Shown here piece after piece: positions 5,301 through 6,125 of a stretch of DNA of 6,125 bases. The notes under the pieces are model-generated. The model had not been told where the DNA came from. It searched no databases and saw only the letters and a program-made list of their open reading frames with translations. The position numbers were made by a program, and so were the translations under genes. Source of the DNA: Carthagonibacter metallireducens (GTDB lineage: Bacteria; Gemmatimonadota; Gemmatimonadetes; Palauibacterales; Palauibacteraceae); contig JAMJQQ010000039.1 of NCBI GenBank assembly GCA_023554445.1, forward strand, positions 1-6,125, written 5' to 3'. Within the stretch, counting starts at the first letter, position 1. Each line of letters opens with the position of its first letter.

Positions 5301-6125
5301 TTAATTCTGACCCGCGAAATTCACGATCGTAAATTTGCCAACGCGCTCATCACCCGCAGGCGTGGCGACGTGGAAGAAGTAGACGCCGCTGGCCACGAAC
5401 TGGTTGTTCCGATTCCGGAGGTTCCAGGTCGCGCGACCACCGCCCGTCGAGTCATCGTGCTCGAGCTGATCCACGAGCACGCCGGTAAGAGTGTAGATCC
5501 GGATCGTCGCCTGCGGCGGCAGATTCACGAACTGCAGCGCCTTACTCGTCGGCGAACGGTCGTACTGGCTGCTCGCCAGGTACGGATCCGGAACCGTGTG
5601 AACGTCCTGCAGGTCGAACGTCGCGACTACGTTGTTGCCGCTCTGCACGTCCCACACGAACTGCAGGCCGGGGATCAGGGCCGGGAGCGGACCGCCATCG
5701 GCACCACCACCGCCCGCGCCATCGGCTACGTAGGTGTAACCGCTCGGGTTCGCCGACGCATCGTCATCGGTGACCAGCTCACCCTTGTAGGTCCGCAGCG
5801 TCCATACCGTGCCGTCGGCCGGCAGGGAGCTCGTCTCGAAGATGAACCGGTGGCCGTAGGCGAAGAGCCCGAAGCCCGTCCCGGTCTGCGCCGGTGCGGC
5901 CCCGTTCTCGAAGTCGATGCTGCCCGCGTCCGCTATGCCCTCCGTGCTCGTGGGCATCAACATCGGCGTCGGCGACAGCGAGACCGGCGATGCCGTCCCC
6001 GCCGCGTCGAACCGGTCACCCGCGAACGCGTTGCAGTTGCCACCGTCCACCTGGCGCATGATGTCGTACGCCCGGTCGATGTAGTTGAAGTCGTGCCAGT
6101 CGAGCACCCCGTTGCCGTTGGCGTC
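5301..6125 (-). CDS. C-terminal part of a large secreted/surface protein with a dockerin-like loop and type IX-like sorting domain (runs off right edge)
   Basis: The frame is open from the right edge to a TAA at 5303-5301, giving 274 residues; the start is outside the window. The visible part opens with DANGNGVLDWHD (1-12), a calcium-loop pattern of the dockerin/EF-hand type. A beta-rich segment follows (about 68-175; DFENGAAPAQTGTGFGLF at 71-88, ADGTVWTLRTYKGELV at 103-118), interrupted by a Gly-rich stretch at 136-146. The final domain (about 178-272) has VPDPYLASS, SPTSKALQFVNLP, TIRIYTLTGVLVDQLEHDD, TWNLRN and ASGVYFFHVATPAGDERVGK. This is the FlgD-like/type IX secretion sorting-domain pattern found at the ends of secreted proteins in Bacteroidota and relatives. 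Such a C-terminus normally directs outer-membrane export, and the barrel gene downstream fits that. The N-terminal function cannot be known. Enzyme, adhesin and long repeat protein are all possible. Confidence 0.82.
   Translation of the reverse strand, partial: DANGNGVLDWHDFNYIDRAYDIMRQVDGGNCNAFAGDRFDAAGTASPVSLSPTPMLMPTSTEGIADAGSIDFENGAAPAQTGTGFGLFAYGHRFIFETSSLPADGTVWTLRTYKGELVTDDDASANPSGYTYVADGAGGGGADGGPLPALIPGLQFVWDVQSGNNVVATFDLQDVHTVPDPYLASSQYDRSPTSKALQFVNLPPQATIRIYTLTGVLVDQLEHDDSTGGGRATWNLRNRNNQFVASGVYFFHVATPAGDERVGKFTIVNFAGQN
6090..6125 (-). other. Dockerin/EF-hand-like calcium-binding loop in the right-edge protein
   Basis: The twelve residues DANGNGVLDWHD place oxygen-bearing side chains at positions 1 (Asp), 3 (Asn), 5 (Asn), 9 (Asp) and 12 (Asp), with Gly at 6 and a hydrophobic residue at 8. 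This matches the calcium loop of dockerin-type repeats better than a classical EF-hand, which has Glu at 12. It is followed by a probable helix (FNYIDRAYDIM). Whether a second loop precedes it cannot be seen. Confidence 0.55.

Overview
The window is G+C-rich (roughly two thirds by eye). All five genes supported here lie on the minus strand, so they read from the right edge to the left. No RNA gene, insertion sequence, CRISPR array or other mobile element was recognised. The gene content points to a Gram-negative bacterium of the FCB or Gemmatimonadota kind: a PorV/PorQ-type barrel, a GWxTD-domain protein, an outer-membrane-type lipoprotein, and a protein ending in a type IX-like (FlgD-like) sorting domain. 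Gemmatimonadota is the best guess from G+C content and protein style. This is an inference, not something the sequence proves.

Right to left, the layout is as follows. (1) 6125-5301 is the C-terminal 274 residues of a large secreted or surface protein. It has a dockerin/EF-hand-like calcium loop at the window edge and a C-terminal sorting-type domain. (2) 5287-5256 is a very G+C-rich hairpin that separates it from the next gene. (3) 5227-4082 encodes a PorV/PorQ-family outer-membrane beta-barrel with a near-perfect Shine-Dalgarno site. (4) 4072-2561, starting 9 bases after the barrel gene's stop, encodes an exported GWxTD-domain protein with two N-terminal beta-sandwich-like segments. (5) 2490-1132 encodes a lipoprotein with a Big-like region, a Big_2 domain, an IPT/TIG domain and a PPC-like C-terminal domain. 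(6) 1063-1040 is a hairpin that probably terminates transcription of this group. (7) 929-402 is folK, a folate-pathway enzyme. (8) 405-1 is the N-terminal part of an exported protein. It starts at a TTG that overlaps the folK stop and resembles a family of putative secreted metallopeptidases.

The first four genes look like an envelope and secretion cluster. The right-edge protein is a plausible cargo, the barrel a plausible secretion or assembly partner, and the GWxTD protein and lipoprotein probable periplasmic or surface accessories of unknown function. folK and the gene after it form a separate, translationally coupled pair. The function of the cluster as a unit is inferred from neighbourhood and family resemblance only.
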